A DNA stretch of 58,752 nt, taken from contig JAIYDJ010000032.1 in the NCBI GenBank assembly GCA_027487575.1, positions 1-58,752 of the forward strand, given 5' to 3'. Positions within the stretch are counted from its first letter, which is position 1, and each line of letters starts with the position of its first letter. The position numbers were made by a program, and so were the translations under genes. Positions 16,820 through 26,178 of this stretch are shown here, piece after piece. Origin of the DNA: Rhodobacter sp. GTDB taxonomy: Bacteria; Pseudomonadota; Alphaproteobacteria; Rhodobacterales; Rhodobacteraceae. Below the pieces are notes generated by a model. That model worked only from the letters and a program-made list of their open reading frames with translations, searched no databases and was not told where the DNA came from.

Positions 16820-17800
16820 ATGACACGCAACGAAATCGCGGACTTCGGCGTCACGGCATCCGGGCAGGCCGTGCAGCGCCTGACGCTGGACAACGGCGCG
16901 CTGCGGGTCAGCCTTCTGACACTGGGCGCGATCGTACAGGATGTGCGGCTGCACGGGGTGGACCATCGGCTGACGCCGGGGTCGGACCGGCTGGCGGACT
17001 ATGAAAGCGGGCTGCACTATCACGGCGCGCTGGTGGCTCCGGTTGTCAACCGGCTGTCCGGCGGGGCAGCGCCGATTGCCGAGGTGCCGCACCGGTTTGA
17101 ACCCAATCAGGACGGGCTGCACACCCTGCATTCCGGCAAGGCCGGCACCCACCTCAAGCTGTGGGAAGTGGCTGCGCTGACCGCCACATCTGTCACGCTT
17201 TCCGTCAATCTTCCCGATGGCGAGGGCGGCTTTCCCGGCAACCGGCAGATCGTTGTGGCCTATGGGCTGTACGACGCCACGTTGCGGATGCAGGTCACCG
17301 CCACGACGGACCGGACGACGCTGTTCAATGTGGCCAACCACAGCTACTGGAACCTTGACGGATCGGCGGGCTGGGCAGGGCATCGGTTGCAGGTGGCCGC
17401 CGACCGCTATCTGCCGGTCACCGACAGCTTTGCACCCACCGGCGAGGTTCGCGACGTGGCGGGTACGCCCTTCGATTTCCGTCAGCCCCGGTCGATCCTG
17501 CCGGGCCAGCCGCCGATGGACAATTCCTTCTGTCTTTCTGACCGGCAGCGCGACCTGACTCCGGTGCTGACCCTGACCGGGTCTGACGGGGTGTCGATGA
17601 CGCTGGCCACGACCGAACCGGGCCTGCAAATCTACGATGGCCGCAACCCGGCGCAACCGGGCCGGGGCACCTACGAGGCGCTGGCGATCGAGGCGCAGAA
17701 CTGGCCGGATGCGCCGAACCATGCGGGCTTTCCAGACATCGAACTGCACCCCGGCCAGACCTATGCGCAGACCACCGAATGGCGGTTCACCCGGGCTTAA
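16820..17800 (+). CDS. galM: Aldose 1-epimerase
   Basis: 326 residues from ATG 16820 (GGGGAC before it). The fold-defining motifs are visible: LNRLSG-like VNRLSGG near residue 77, NHSYWNLDG with the catalytic His near 175, and ALAIEAQNWPDAPNH with the catalytic Glu near 295. It interconverts alpha and beta anomers of free aldoses such as glucose or galactose. The stop overlaps the convergent stop of the TPP enzyme by four bases. No sugar operon surrounds it. Confidence 0.9.
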   Translation: MTRNEIADFGVTASGQAVQRLTLDNGALRVSLLTLGAIVQDVRLHGVDHRLTPGSDRLADYESGLHYHGALVAPVVNRLSGGAAPIAEVPHRFEPNQDGLHTLHSGKAGTHLKLWEVAALTATSVTLSVNLPDGEGGFPGNRQIVVAYGLYDATLRMQVTATTDRTTLFNVANHSYWNLDGSAGWAGHRLQVAADRYLPVTDSFAPTGEVRDVAGTPFDFRQPRSILPGQPPMDNSFCLSDRQRDLTPVLTLTGSDGVSMTLATTEPGLQIYDGRNPAQPGRGTYEALAIEAQNWPDAPNHAGFPDIELHPGQTYAQTTEWRFTRA

Positions 17801-19389
17801 CCAGCGGCGAACTGCACGTCGATCAGCATCGGACCGTCCAGCGCAAGCGCCCGTTCCAGCGCCCGGTGCAAGTCTTCCAGCGTCGTCACCGCTTCGGCCG
17901 TCACGCCGAACCCCCGTGCCAGCGCGCACCAGTCAAGCGCCGGGCGATCAAGGCTCATCATGTCGCGGGCGGTCTGGCCGGGCTGGGCCCCGACCTTGGC
18001 ATATTCGCCCAGAAGGATCGCATAGGACCGGTTGTTCAGCAGCAAGGTGGTCACCGGCAGGTTTTCCCGCGCCTGCGTCCACAGCGCCTGAAGCGTATAC
18101 GCGCCCGATCCGTCGGCCTGCAGGTTGATCACCCGGCGGTCGGCGCGCCCGATGGCGGCGGCCCCCACCGCAGCCCCGGTCGCCATCGGAATGCCCCCCC
18201 CGATGGCCCCGCCGATCATCGACATCCAGTCGCAGGGCGCGGCAAACGGCATCACGGCGGGAAAGCCGCCGCCCAGTGTCAGCGCCTCGTTGATCACGAT
18301 GGCCTCTTCGGGAAGAAGGCGCGCCACGACGGCGGCAAAGCCCATCGGCTCGATCGGACCGGACGCGTCGGGAATGCCGTCACCGGGCGGCGCGGGAATG
18401 GCGGCGGGGGTCGCGCCCAGTTCGGCCGCCAAGGCCCGCAGCGCATCGGCGGCGTCGTGATCTTCGCGCGACAGGGTCAGCACTTCGGCATCTGCCCGGT
18501 GCATCAGGCTGGGGCGGCCGGGATAGCGGAAAAAGCCGGTAGCGGGCGGGCAGTTGACCAGCACGACCACATCGAACGGGGCCAGAACCTGCAACGCCTC
18601 GTCCACCGGATACGGCACGGCGGGCACCACCAGCCGACCCCGGCCGCGCGGCATGCTGGCGATCATCGAACTGCCCATCAGCGTCGCCCCGGTGGCGCGC
18701 GCGATCCCCGCCAGCAGGGGGTGCAGGTCCACGACGACAGCGGGCGTTCCCAAGAGGATCAGGCACTTGCGCCCCGACCGCAGGGCACGCGCGACCTTGG
18801 CCACCGCCAGCGGGTCATGCGGGTGCGGCGGGCGTGCGGGTTCGGGCCGGGCCGCCACGCCGCCCGTCCCCCAAGATACATCCGCCGGAAGAACCAGCGA
18901 CGCCACCTGCCCATAGGCCGCGCCCGCGGCCTCGATCCCCCGTGCGGCGTCGTCCCCGATCCGCGCAGGGTCGGTGCCGAAGGCATGCCACTGCGACGTC
19001 GCCCCCACCAGCGCGTCCACATCCGCCGTCAGGGGGCTGTCGTGCTTCACATGCGTCATCGCGTGATCGCCCACGATGTTCAACATCCCGCTGCCCGCGC
19101 GCCGGGCGTTGTGGATGTTGGCGATGCCGTTGGCATAGCCCGGCCCGCAGTGCAAAAGCGTCGCCGCCGGGCGGCGCGTGACACGGAAATACCCGTCCGC
19201 CATGCCGGTCACGGTGTTTTCCTGCAGCCCCAGAACACAGCGGATGCCCGGAATCCGGTCCAGCGCCGCCACGAAATGCATCTCGCTGGTGCCGGGGTTG
19301 GCAAAACAGGTGTCGATCCCTCCGGCGATCAGGGTGCGGACCAGCGCCTCTGCCCCGGTTTGCGGCGGGGTCGGTGGTGTGTCGGTCAT
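17797..19389 (-). CDS. Thiamine pyrophosphate-dependent enzyme, acetolactate synthase large subunit-like
   Basis: 530 residues from ATG 19389 (GGAGACC before it). The domain order is that of the TPP-dependent POX/ALS family: N-terminal pyrimidine-binding domain with the activating Glu in GLQENTVTGMADGY (near residue 60), a central domain, and a C-terminal PP-binding domain with LQADGSGAYTLQALWTQ and NNRSYAIL. It resembles the orphan 'acetolactate synthase large subunit'/benzoylformate decarboxylase-like group; no small subunit is nearby, so true branched-chain synthesis is unlikely. The gene is 77 bases downstream of puuD on the same strand, so it may be co-expressed with urate oxidase; a role on glyoxylate (carboligation) is possible but only inferred. 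Confidence 0.8.
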   Translation of the reverse strand: MTDTPPTPPQTGAEALVRTLIAGGIDTCFANPGTSEMHFVAALDRIPGIRCVLGLQENTVTGMADGYFRVTRRPAATLLHCGPGYANGIANIHNARRAGSGMLNIVGDHAMTHVKHDSPLTADVDALVGATSQWHAFGTDPARIGDDAARGIEAAGAAYGQVASLVLPADVSWGTGGVAARPEPARPPHPHDPLAVAKVARALRSGRKCLILLGTPAVVVDLHPLLAGIARATGATLMGSSMIASMPRGRGRLVVPAVPYPVDEALQVLAPFDVVVLVNCPPATGFFRYPGRPSLMHRADAEVLTLSREDHDAADALRALAAELGATPAAIPAPPGDGIPDASGPIEPMGFAAVVARLLPEEAIVINEALTLGGGFPAVMPFAAPCDWMSMIGGAIGGGIPMATGAAVGAAAIGRADRRVINLQADGSGAYTLQALWTQARENLPVTTLLLNNRSYAILLGEYAKVGAQPGQTARDMMSLDRPALDWCALARGFGVTAEAVTTLEDLHRALERALALDGPMLIDVQFAAG

Positions 19390-19466
19390 CTGCGGTCTCC
19401 GGTTGGCTGGCATCTGGGGTCATAGAGGCCAAACTGCGGGGGCGCGTCAATCAACCCCGTGCGGCA

Positions 19467-20687
19467 TCACACCCCTGCCGCGCGGAACCAGCGGACGATC
19501 GCATCCCGCTCGGCAGGTTCCATGTAGGACAGGTTGGCGGGCGGCATCGCGTGGCTGACACCGGACTGCAGGAAGATCCGCCGCGCCGCATGGGCGATCT
19601 GCGCGGGGGTTTCCAGCACCACGCCCTTGGGCGGCCAATACATGCCCTCCCAGCTCGGCTCGGCCGCATGGCACATCGCACAGCGGCCCTGCACGATACC
19701 GGTCACCTCGTCAAACCCCGGCGCCGCGGCAAAGCGCAGGGCGCTGCCGGTCAATGCGGTATCCTCGGGCTGCAGGCGCATCGGTGCGGTGGACAGCCAG
19801 GCGATGATCAGGAACAACAGCGCCGTCACCCCCCAGGTCCAGTGCGGATTGCCCTTGCGGGCGTGGCGGGTGTTGAACCAGTGGCGGATCGTGACGCCCA
19901 TCAGGAACACGAGGCTGGCGATCAGCCAGTTGTATTGCGTCGCGAAAACCAGCGGATAGTGGTTCGACAGCATCAAGAAGATGACCGGCAACGTCAGATA
20001 ATTGTTGTGGGTAGACCGCTGCTTGGCGATCTTGCCGTACTTCGGGTCCGGCTTGCGCCCCGCCTTCAGGTCGGCAACCACGATGCGCTGGTTCGGCATG
20101 ATGATCATGAACACGTTCGCGCTCATGATCGTCGCGGTGAAGGCCCCCAGATGCAGCAGCGCCGCGCGGCCACTGAACACCTGCGTATAGCCCCAGGCCA
20201 TCGCCACAAGGATCACATACAGCCCGACCATCAGACGCGTGTTGTCGTCCCCGAACCGGCTTTTGCAGATCGTGTCATACAGCGCCCATCCCACCGCCAG
20301 CGAGGCCAGCGAGATCAGGACCGCCTGCCACACCGCCAGATCGGCCACTGCCGGGTCCAGCAGGAACATCTCTGCCCCAAGGTAGTAGACCAGCACCAGC
20401 AGGGCGAACCCCGACAGCCAGGTGGCATAGCTTTCCCATTTGAACCAGGTCAGATGCTCGGGCAGCATCGCCGGGGCCACGAGGTACTTGTTGATGTGAT
20501 AGAACCCGCCGCCGTGAACCTGCCACTCCTCGCCATGCGCAAGGGGCGGCAGGCTGGGCGTCTGGCGCAGGCCAAGGTCCAGCGCGATGAAATAGAACGA
20601 ACTGCCGATCCAGGCGATGGCGGTGATGACATGCGTCCAGCGCACGGCAATCTCGACCCATTCCCACAAGACTGCCCAGTCGTACAT
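19467..20687 (-). CDS. puuD: Urate oxidase PuuD (membrane urate hydroxylase with cytochrome c domain)
   Basis: 406 residues. The first ~300 residues form about eight membrane segments of the PuuD family (WTHVITAIAWIGSSFYF, HGGGFYHINKY, RSTHNNYLTLPVIFLM). The C-terminal 90 residues are a periplasmic cytochrome c domain with the haem motif CAMCH and a distal Met in SHAMPP. The protein oxidises urate to 5-hydroxyisourate and passes electrons to cytochrome c instead of making peroxide. It takes the urate made by XdhABC, and its product is the substrate of UraH. It is divergent from a LysR-type gene. Confidence 0.94.
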   Translation of the reverse strand: MYDWAVLWEWVEIAVRWTHVITAIAWIGSSFYFIALDLGLRQTPSLPPLAHGEEWQVHGGGFYHINKYLVAPAMLPEHLTWFKWESYATWLSGFALLVLVYYLGAEMFLLDPAVADLAVWQAVLISLASLAVGWALYDTICKSRFGDDNTRLMVGLYVILVAMAWGYTQVFSGRAALLHLGAFTATIMSANVFMIIMPNQRIVVADLKAGRKPDPKYGKIAKQRSTHNNYLTLPVIFLMLSNHYPLVFATQYNWLIASLVFLMGVTIRHWFNTRHARKGNPHWTWGVTALLFLIIAWLSTAPMRLQPEDTALTGSALRFAAAPGFDEVTGIVQGRCAMCHAAEPSWEGMYWPPKGVVLETPAQIAHAARRIFLQSGVSHAMPPANLSYMEPAERDAIVRWFRAAGV

Positions 20688-20793
20688 CGCGCATCCCCTT
20701 TTCGCGCCACGCTATACCGGGGCGCACCTTTCTGTTAATCCTGCAAATGCCGGATCACTTTCAAGCCAGCCCGGATAATGCCGCAGAGCCCGA

Positions 20794-21714
20794 ATGTCTT
20801 ACGTCAACAACATCCGCATGTTCGTCCGTGTCTACGAATTGGGCAGCATGAGTGCGGCCGCGCGGGATCAGCGCACCTCGCCCGCCGTCGCCTCGGCCCG
20901 AATCGCGGAACTGGAAAAGCATCTGGGGGTGCGGTTGTTCGCGCGGACCACCCGCAGCCTGCAGCCGACCGAAAACGGGCGCATCTTTCTGGACGGTGCG
21001 CGCAAGATCCTCGACGCCATCGACGACGCCGAGGCGGCGGTGATGGATGTCACGCAAAACCCGCGCGGCACGATCTTTGTGTCGGCTCCGCTGGGGGTGG
21101 GGCGGCGGCTGATCGCGCCGGTGGTGCCCGCGTTCAAGGACCTTTATCCGCAGATCGACGTTCGGCTGCGCCTGTCGGACCGGGTGATCGACGTGACAGC
21201 CGAAGGCATCGACGTGGCGTTCCATCTGGGGATTCTGGACGACAGCACCCTGAAAATCCGGCTGATCGCGGATTGCCCGCGCCTTTTGTGCGCCGCCCCT
21301 GCCTATATCGCGCGCAGGGGCATGCCGGGGGACGGCGACGCGCTGATCGCAGACCGGCACGATTGCCTGAACCTGCGCTTTCCCGGCGCAAAGGAGTTCC
21401 AGTGGACGCTGCAAACCCCCGACGGCCCGCTCCGGTACGACATCGCGGGGCCGTTCGAAACCGACGACGGTGACGTTCTGACCGACTGGGCGCTGGACGG
21501 GCGGGGGATCATCCTGAAGCCGCTGTTCGAGGTGGCAGAGCATCTGCGGGAAGGACGGCTTGTGCCGGTCGCGGTGGCCACGCCACCCCTGCCGACGCAG
21601 CTTTCGGCGCTCAGCCAGCACCGGCGTCTGCGCGATCCGAAGGTGCGGCTCTTCACCGATTTCATGGCGGCGCATATCCGCGAGGCGATGCGACGCGCCA
21701 CCGATCCGGCGTAG
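20794..21714 (+). CDS. LysR-family transcriptional regulator
   Basis: 306 residues. The N-terminal winged helix-turn-helix spans about residues 5-65 (FVRVYELGSMSAAARDQRTS, then LFARTTRSLQPTENG); the rest is a periplasmic-binding-like effector domain. It is divergent from puuD with a 106-base shared promoter region, so it probably regulates urate oxidation. The effector may be urate or another purine, which is inferred from position only. The stop codon falls inside a palindromic repeat. Confidence 0.9.
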   Translation: MSYVNNIRMFVRVYELGSMSAAARDQRTSPAVASARIAELEKHLGVRLFARTTRSLQPTENGRIFLDGARKILDAIDDAEAAVMDVTQNPRGTIFVSAPLGVGRRLIAPVVPAFKDLYPQIDVRLRLSDRVIDVTAEGIDVAFHLGILDDSTLKIRLIADCPRLLCAAPAYIARRGMPGDGDALIADRHDCLNLRFPGAKEFQWTLQTPDGPLRYDIAGPFETDDGDVLTDWALDGRGIILKPLFEVAEHLREGRLVPVAVATPPLPTQLSALSQHRRLRDPKVRLFTDFMAAHIREAMRRATDPA

Positions 21715-21738
21715 GATGGGCAATATTGCCCATCTTAC
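21711..21738. repeat. Dispersed palindrome GTAGGATGGGCA.., copy 1
   Basis: A perfect 20-bp palindrome GATGGGCAATATTGCCCATC (21715-21734) flanked by GTA and TAC, giving a 28-base near-perfect inverted repeat. The lysR stop (21712-21714) lies in its left arm and the minus-strand DUF2125 gene ends 8 bases beyond it. A second copy lies at 31187-31213. Confidence 0.85.
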
Positions 21739-21745
21739 CGATCAC

Positions 21746-23272
21746 TTACTGCACGCGCTGTCCGTTGACCGAGATCGACCCGTCGGCCTTCGCCTCGATC
21801 TTGGATGTCAGCACGTCGTCGCCGGTGGCATTCATGAACATCGCCATCATCATCCGCGCACCGCCCGCATCCTCTTCGGTCAAGACGCCGACAGAGATTA
21901 GACGGTCGATCAGGGCATTGCCCCCGGTCAGCGTCAGGTCCGCCGTTCCGGCCGGAACCGGCGTGCCGGTGGCATTGTCAAAGGTGAACGCCCCCGACCC
22001 CGTCAGCATGGCACCCGCAGCCGACACCATCAGTTCGGGCAGGTCCAGCGTCAGCGGTTGTGGCGGGGCGATTTCGGTCATTCCCGCGCTTTCGGCCGAC
22101 ATCATCGCCAGAATGTCGATCAGCATCGTCCCGCTGGCCACCAACGACAGTTGCGCCGGGTCGCGTGGCAGAACCGCGCCGGGGTCGATCAGACCCCAGG
22201 CTTCATCGTTGACCACCACATCCGCAAGCTTCAGCGTCAGACCGAAGTTTCCGGGCGCAGCCGCCGCCATGATCGGCATCGCCAGCGCGATTTCCAGCGG
22301 CCCGATCCCGACCGTCACTTCCTGCACCGGCAGGTCGGGCGTCTGGAAAACCGCCTTGATCCCCTCGCCGGCGGCGTGCAGGTCATATCCATCCTTGCTC
22401 AGCGCAAAGCTGAAACTTCCGGGCAGCGACGTTGCCGTCAATTCCATCGGCGCGAAGGCGTTTTCCTCTTTCGCGGTGCTGGTGGACGCGCCCTGCGTCG
22501 CATTGATCGTCAGCGCCATCCCTTCCGAAAACGCGGTGGTCCAGGCCTCGGGCGTTGTCAGTTCGGCCATTGCCAGCGTCTTGGCGGCCGCAAAACTGCC
22601 GGTCACCTTCAGGTCTTCGGTCGTGCTGGTCTGGACCGAACTGGTCGCAGCGCCTTCATCCAAAGATTCAACGGCATAGGTCAGCGCAGCGGCAGCAACG
22701 TCGAACGCGAGGGTGCGGTTCACATCCGGCGTGTCGGTGACGCGGATGACCGGATCGGTCATCGAAACGGTGGTTGCATAGTCGGCCCGCGCTTCGGTGC
22801 CATCGGCCTTGGGCAGCATCGACACCGCCGAAATCGCGATGTCCGCCGCCACTTCCTCGGCCGTCATGTCATAGGACAGAACGCCCAACGCCTCGGTGAC
22901 GACGATCGACCCGCCCAGATGGCGCAGGGTGACGGACCCGCCGTTCACCTCGTCTCCCGAGGCGATGGCCAGTTCCGGAGACGGCACGACCGTCACCGTG
23001 CCATCCGCGCCTTCGGTCAGCAGGATTTCCTCGATCACCGCCTCGACCGCCGTGGCCGGATCATCGGGGGTGGTGACCGAAACCGTCACGCCCGACAGGC
23101 GCAGCGAGGTGCCCTCGCGGGCCTGCGCTTCGGCTGTGACCGATAGCCCAGCCTGCGCCCCGGCATCCTGCCAGGCGGCCCAAAGCTGATCCGCGGTGAT
23201 CGCGGCCTCGGCAGACCCGCCCGCAAGGCAGATCAGGACGGCCATGCTGGCCCCGTGTGCGACGTGTTTCAT
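21746..23272 (-). CDS. DUF2125 family exported protein
   Basis: 508 residues. An N-terminal signal peptide (residues 1-23, ending GGSAEAA) is followed by a long, acidic beta-rich sequence without Cys motifs, in line with the DUF2125 family typical of Rhodobacteraceae. It is probably periplasmic; the function is unknown. It lies between the LysR gene and uraH but shares no obvious link with purine breakdown. Confidence 0.75.
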   Translation of the reverse strand: MKHVAHGASMAVLICLAGGSAEAAITADQLWAAWQDAGAQAGLSVTAEAQAREGTSLRLSGVTVSVTTPDDPATAVEAVIEEILLTEGADGTVTVVPSPELAIASGDEVNGGSVTLRHLGGSIVVTEALGVLSYDMTAEEVAADIAISAVSMLPKADGTEARADYATTVSMTDPVIRVTDTPDVNRTLAFDVAAAALTYAVESLDEGAATSSVQTSTTEDLKVTGSFAAAKTLAMAELTTPEAWTTAFSEGMALTINATQGASTSTAKEENAFAPMELTATSLPGSFSFALSKDGYDLHAAGEGIKAVFQTPDLPVQEVTVGIGPLEIALAMPIMAAAAPGNFGLTLKLADVVVNDEAWGLIDPGAVLPRDPAQLSLVASGTMLIDILAMMSAESAGMTEIAPPQPLTLDLPELMVSAAGAMLTGSGAFTFDNATGTPVPAGTADLTLTGGNALIDRLISVGVLTEEDAGGARMMMAMFMNATGDDVLTSKIEAKADGSISVNGQRVQ

Positions 23273-23337
23273 GGCTCATCCCTTTTGTTGTGGCGCGGCA
23301 AGATCATCGCATGGGCCGCCGCCTGACAAGTCAGGGT

Positions 23338-23697
23338 TTAACTACCCCGGTACGTCGCATAGGCAAAGGGGCTGATCAGCAACGGTACGTGATAATGCGC
23401 GAGCGGATCGGTGACCCCGAACCGGATCGGAATCTCGTCCAGAAACAGGATACCCTCGCCGGCCTGCCCCGTTGCGCGCAGATAATCGCCCGCCGCGAAG
23501 ACCAGCTCGTATGACCCCGCCTTCAGCTTTTCTCCGGCCAGCAGGGGCGCATCGACCCGGCCATCCGCATTGGTCACCGCGTCCAGTAGCTTGCGGTGGC
23601 TCTGCCCGGAGATGCGGTACAAGGCGATCCGCACCCCCACCGCAGGCATTCCCCGCGCGGTGTCCAGCACATGAGTCGTCAACCGTCCGCCCGCCAT
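23338..23697 (-). CDS. uraH: 5-hydroxyisourate hydrolase
   Basis: 119 residues from ATG 23697. This transthyretin-like enzyme hydrolyses 5-hydroxyisourate to OHCU. The N-terminal [14 protein letters not shown], the central [13 protein letters not shown] and the C-terminal tetrapeptide YRGS, which carries active-site residues, are all present. It follows PuuD in the pathway. It lies on the opposite strand to puuE, with about 145 bases between the two starts, so a shared divergent promoter region is likely. Confidence 0.95.
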   Translation of the reverse strand: MAGGRLTTHVLDTARGMPAVGVRIALYRISGQSHRKLLDAVTNADGRVDAPLLAGEKLKAGSYELVFAAGDYLRATGQAGEGILFLDEIPIRFGVTDPLAHYHVPLLISPFAYATYRGS

Positions 23698-23841
23698 CCA
23701 GACACCCCGCTGCAATCCGCCATCAGTTTAGCGCAAATCGGCAGGGTTGCACGATCCCCGCCTTGCAGTGCAACTCTTTCAGGGATTTCTTGAAACCGTC
23801 CGGCGGTTTTGCCGCATACCCTGCGCCGAAAAGGAAACGCC

Positions 23842-25260
23842 ATGCCGCCCCGCTATCCCCGCGACTTCCGAGGCCACGGCCCCACCCCGCCCGACGCGCA
23901 ATGGCCCGGCGGGGCGAAGATCGCCATTTCGGTGGTGCTGAACTACGAAGAGGGCGGCGAGAACAGCATCCTGCACGGCGATGCTGCATCCGAAGCGTTC
24001 CTGTCCGACATCGCAGGCGCGGCACCCTGGCCCGGGCAGCGGCACTGGAACATGGAATCGCTGTACGACTATGGCGCGCGGGCCGGGTTCTGGCGGCTGC
24101 ACCGGATGTTCACCGCGATGGCCGTTCCGGTCACGGTCTACGGCGTGGCCACCGCGCTGGCCCGCAACCCCGAACAGGTGGCGGCGATGCAGGAAGCCGG
24201 GTGGGAAATCGCCTCGCACGGGCTGAAATGGGTCGATCACCGCGACATGCCCGAAGAGGTGGAGCGCGCCCAGATCGCCGAGGCGATCCGTCTGCACACC
24301 GAAGTGGTCGGCACCCCGCCGCAGGGCTGGTACACAGGGCGCTGTTCGGTGAACACGGTGCGGCTGACGGCCGAAACAGGCGCCTTCGACTGGATTTCCG
24401 ACGCCTATGACGACGACCTGCCCTACTGGCTGCCGGTCCGGGATCGTGACCAACTGGTGATCCCCTACACGCTGGAGGCCAACGACATGCGCTTTGCCAC
24501 CGCACCGGGCTATGTGGACGGCGAGCAGTTCTTACGCTACCTGAAGGACAGCTTCGACACGCTTTATGCCGAAGGTGAAGAGGGGGCGGCGAAGATGTTT
24601 TCGATCGGCTTGCATTGCCGCCTGATCGGACGTCCGGGCAAGATAGCGGGTTTGCGCCGGTTTCTGGACTATGCAAAATCACACGACGGCGTCTGGTTTG
24701 CACGCCGGATCGACATTGCCCGCCACTGGGCAAAAATCCATCCTCCCCACCGTTTCGCGCGCCCCTCTCGGATGGAGCATGAAGAGTTCGTCGCACGCTA
24801 TGGGGGTATTTTCGAACATTCACCCTGGATTGCCTCCCGCGTCCACGCGCTGGAGCTTGGTCCGGCCCATGACAGTGCGAAAGGTCTGCACAGTGCCCTC
24901 TGCCGCGTCTTCCGGTCGGCCGGCACCGCCGAACGGCTGGGCGTGCTGCGCGCGCACCCCGACCTTGCGGGCAAACTGGCGGCGGCCCGTCGCCTGACCC
25001 CCGAAAGCACCGCCGAACAATCCTCGGCCGCGCTCGATGCGCTGACCGATGGCGAACGCGCAGCCTTCGAAGCCCTGAACACGGATTACACCGCCAAGCA
25101 CGGCTTTCCCTTCATCATCGCCGTCCGCGACAATACGAAAGACACGATCCTGCATGCCTTCCAAACCCGCCTCGCCAACGACACCGGGACCGAGTTACAA
25201 ACCGCCTGTGCGCAGGTCGAACGCATCGCGGCGCTGCGCCTGAAAGATCTTCTGCCATGA
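23842..25260 (+). CDS. puuE: Fused allantoinase PuuE and OHCU decarboxylase UraD
   Basis: 472 residues from ATG 23842 (AAGGAAAC before it). Residues ~1-305 are a polysaccharide-deacetylase-fold allantoinase (PRDFRGHGPTPP, VVLNYEEGGE, EIASHGLKW, FSIGLHCRLIGRPG). Residues ~310-472 are an OHCU decarboxylase domain with LRAHPDLAGKLA, whose His is catalytic, EQSSAALDAL and GFPFIIAVR. The single chain would decarboxylate OHCU to S-allantoin and then hydrolyse allantoin to allantoate. The order of domains is the reverse of the order of reactions. The stop overlaps the allE start (ATGA). Such fusions are known in several proteobacteria. Confidence 0.93.
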   Translation: MPPRYPRDFRGHGPTPPDAQWPGGAKIAISVVLNYEEGGENSILHGDAASEAFLSDIAGAAPWPGQRHWNMESLYDYGARAGFWRLHRMFTAMAVPVTVYGVATALARNPEQVAAMQEAGWEIASHGLKWVDHRDMPEEVERAQIAEAIRLHTEVVGTPPQGWYTGRCSVNTVRLTAETGAFDWISDAYDDDLPYWLPVRDRDQLVIPYTLEANDMRFATAPGYVDGEQFLRYLKDSFDTLYAEGEEGAAKMFSIGLHCRLIGRPGKIAGLRRFLDYAKSHDGVWFARRIDIARHWAKIHPPHRFARPSRMEHEEFVARYGGIFEHSPWIASRVHALELGPAHDSAKGLHSALCRVFRSAGTAERLGVLRAHPDLAGKLAAARRLTPESTAEQSSAALDALTDGERAAFEALNTDYTAKHGFPFIIAVRDNTKDTILHAFQTRLANDTGTELQTACAQVERIAALRLKDLLP

Positions 25261-26099
25261 CCAGCTATGCAGGCCCGCGCGACGGCCTTCCCCCGCAGAC
25301 CACGCTGCACACCGGGCGCGCCATCTTCACCACTGCCTATGCCGTGATCCCGCGCGGGGTGATGACCGATATCGTCACGTCGAACCTGCCCGGCTGGACC
25401 GGCACCCGCGCCTGGATTCTGGCGCGGCCGATGTCGGGCTTTTCCGAAACCTTCTCGCAATACATCCTCGAAATCCTGCCGGGAGGCGGCGCGGATACCC
25501 CCGAACCCGATGCGGGGGTCGAGGCCGTGCTGTTCGTGACCGAAGGCCAGCCCACCCTGACGCTGAACGGAACCCCGCATCCCCTTGCCCCCGGCGGCTA
25601 TGCCTACCTGCCACCCGGTGCCCGCTGGAGCCTGACCAACCCCGCCGACAACCCCGCCCGCCTGCACTGGATCCGCAAGCTTTACGAACCCGCCCCCGGC
25701 TGGCCAATCCCCGCGCCGATCGTGACCAACGAACAGGACCATACCCCGGCGGCGATGCCCGGCACGCGCGGCGTCTGGGCGACCACCCGGTTCATCGCGC
25801 ATGACGACCTCAGCCACGACATGCAGGTGAACATCGTCACCTTCCAGCCCGGCGGCGTCATCCCGTTCGAGGAAACCCATGTCATGGAACACGGGCTTTA
25901 CGTGCTGGAGGGTCGCGCGGTCTACAAACTCAACTCAGACTGGGTCGAGGTCGAGGCGGGCGATTTCATGTGGCTGCGCGCCTTCTGCCCGCAGGCCTGC
26001 TATGCCGCCGGACCCGGCCCGTTCCGCTATCTGCTTTACAAGGACATCAACCGCCACGCCAGACTCCGCGGGTCCGGCGGCTTCGGGCCAACATTCTAG
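25257..26099 (+). CDS. allE: (S)-ureidoglycine aminohydrolase
   Basis: 280 residues, bicupin. It hydrolyses S-ureidoglycine to S-ureidoglycolate and ammonia. The second cupin holds the metal-binding residues in FEETHVMEHGLYVLEG (near residue 205-220), and the first has a degenerate set around EAVLFVTEGQPTLTLNG. Translation is coupled to puuE by the ATGA overlap. A repeat element separates it from allA. Confidence 0.93.
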   Translation: MTSYAGPRDGLPPQTTLHTGRAIFTTAYAVIPRGVMTDIVTSNLPGWTGTRAWILARPMSGFSETFSQYILEILPGGGADTPEPDAGVEAVLFVTEGQPTLTLNGTPHPLAPGGYAYLPPGARWSLTNPADNPARLHWIRKLYEPAPGWPIPAPIVTNEQDHTPAAMPGTRGVWATTRFIAHDDLSHDMQVNIVTFQPGGVIPFEETHVMEHGLYVLEGRAVYKLNSDWVEVEAGDFMWLRAFCPQACYAAGPGPFRYLLYKDINRHARLRGSGGFGPTF

Positions 26100-26101
26100 C
26101 C

Positions 26102-26158
26102 TTATTTTCTGTCCCCAAATATCCCACGGGGGGTCCGGGGGGTGTGAAACCCCCCCGG
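26102..26158. repeat. Intergenic palindromic repeat between allE and allA
   Basis: On the minus strand it reads as a hairpin (CCGGGGGG/CCCCCCGG, 26135-26158) followed by GGGATATTTGGGGACAG-AAAATAA. This is the same tail as the elements at 10810-10838 and inside xdhB. It may attenuate transcription or stabilise the allE message. Confidence 0.75.
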
Positions 26159-26178
26159 CCTTCGCCAAAAGGACCGCC

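Noticed and set aside
17779..19425. 548-residue open frame antisense to the TPP enzyme gene
   Set aside because: Arg/Gly/His-rich composition and no domain; the opposite strand encodes a complete TPP-dependent enzyme.
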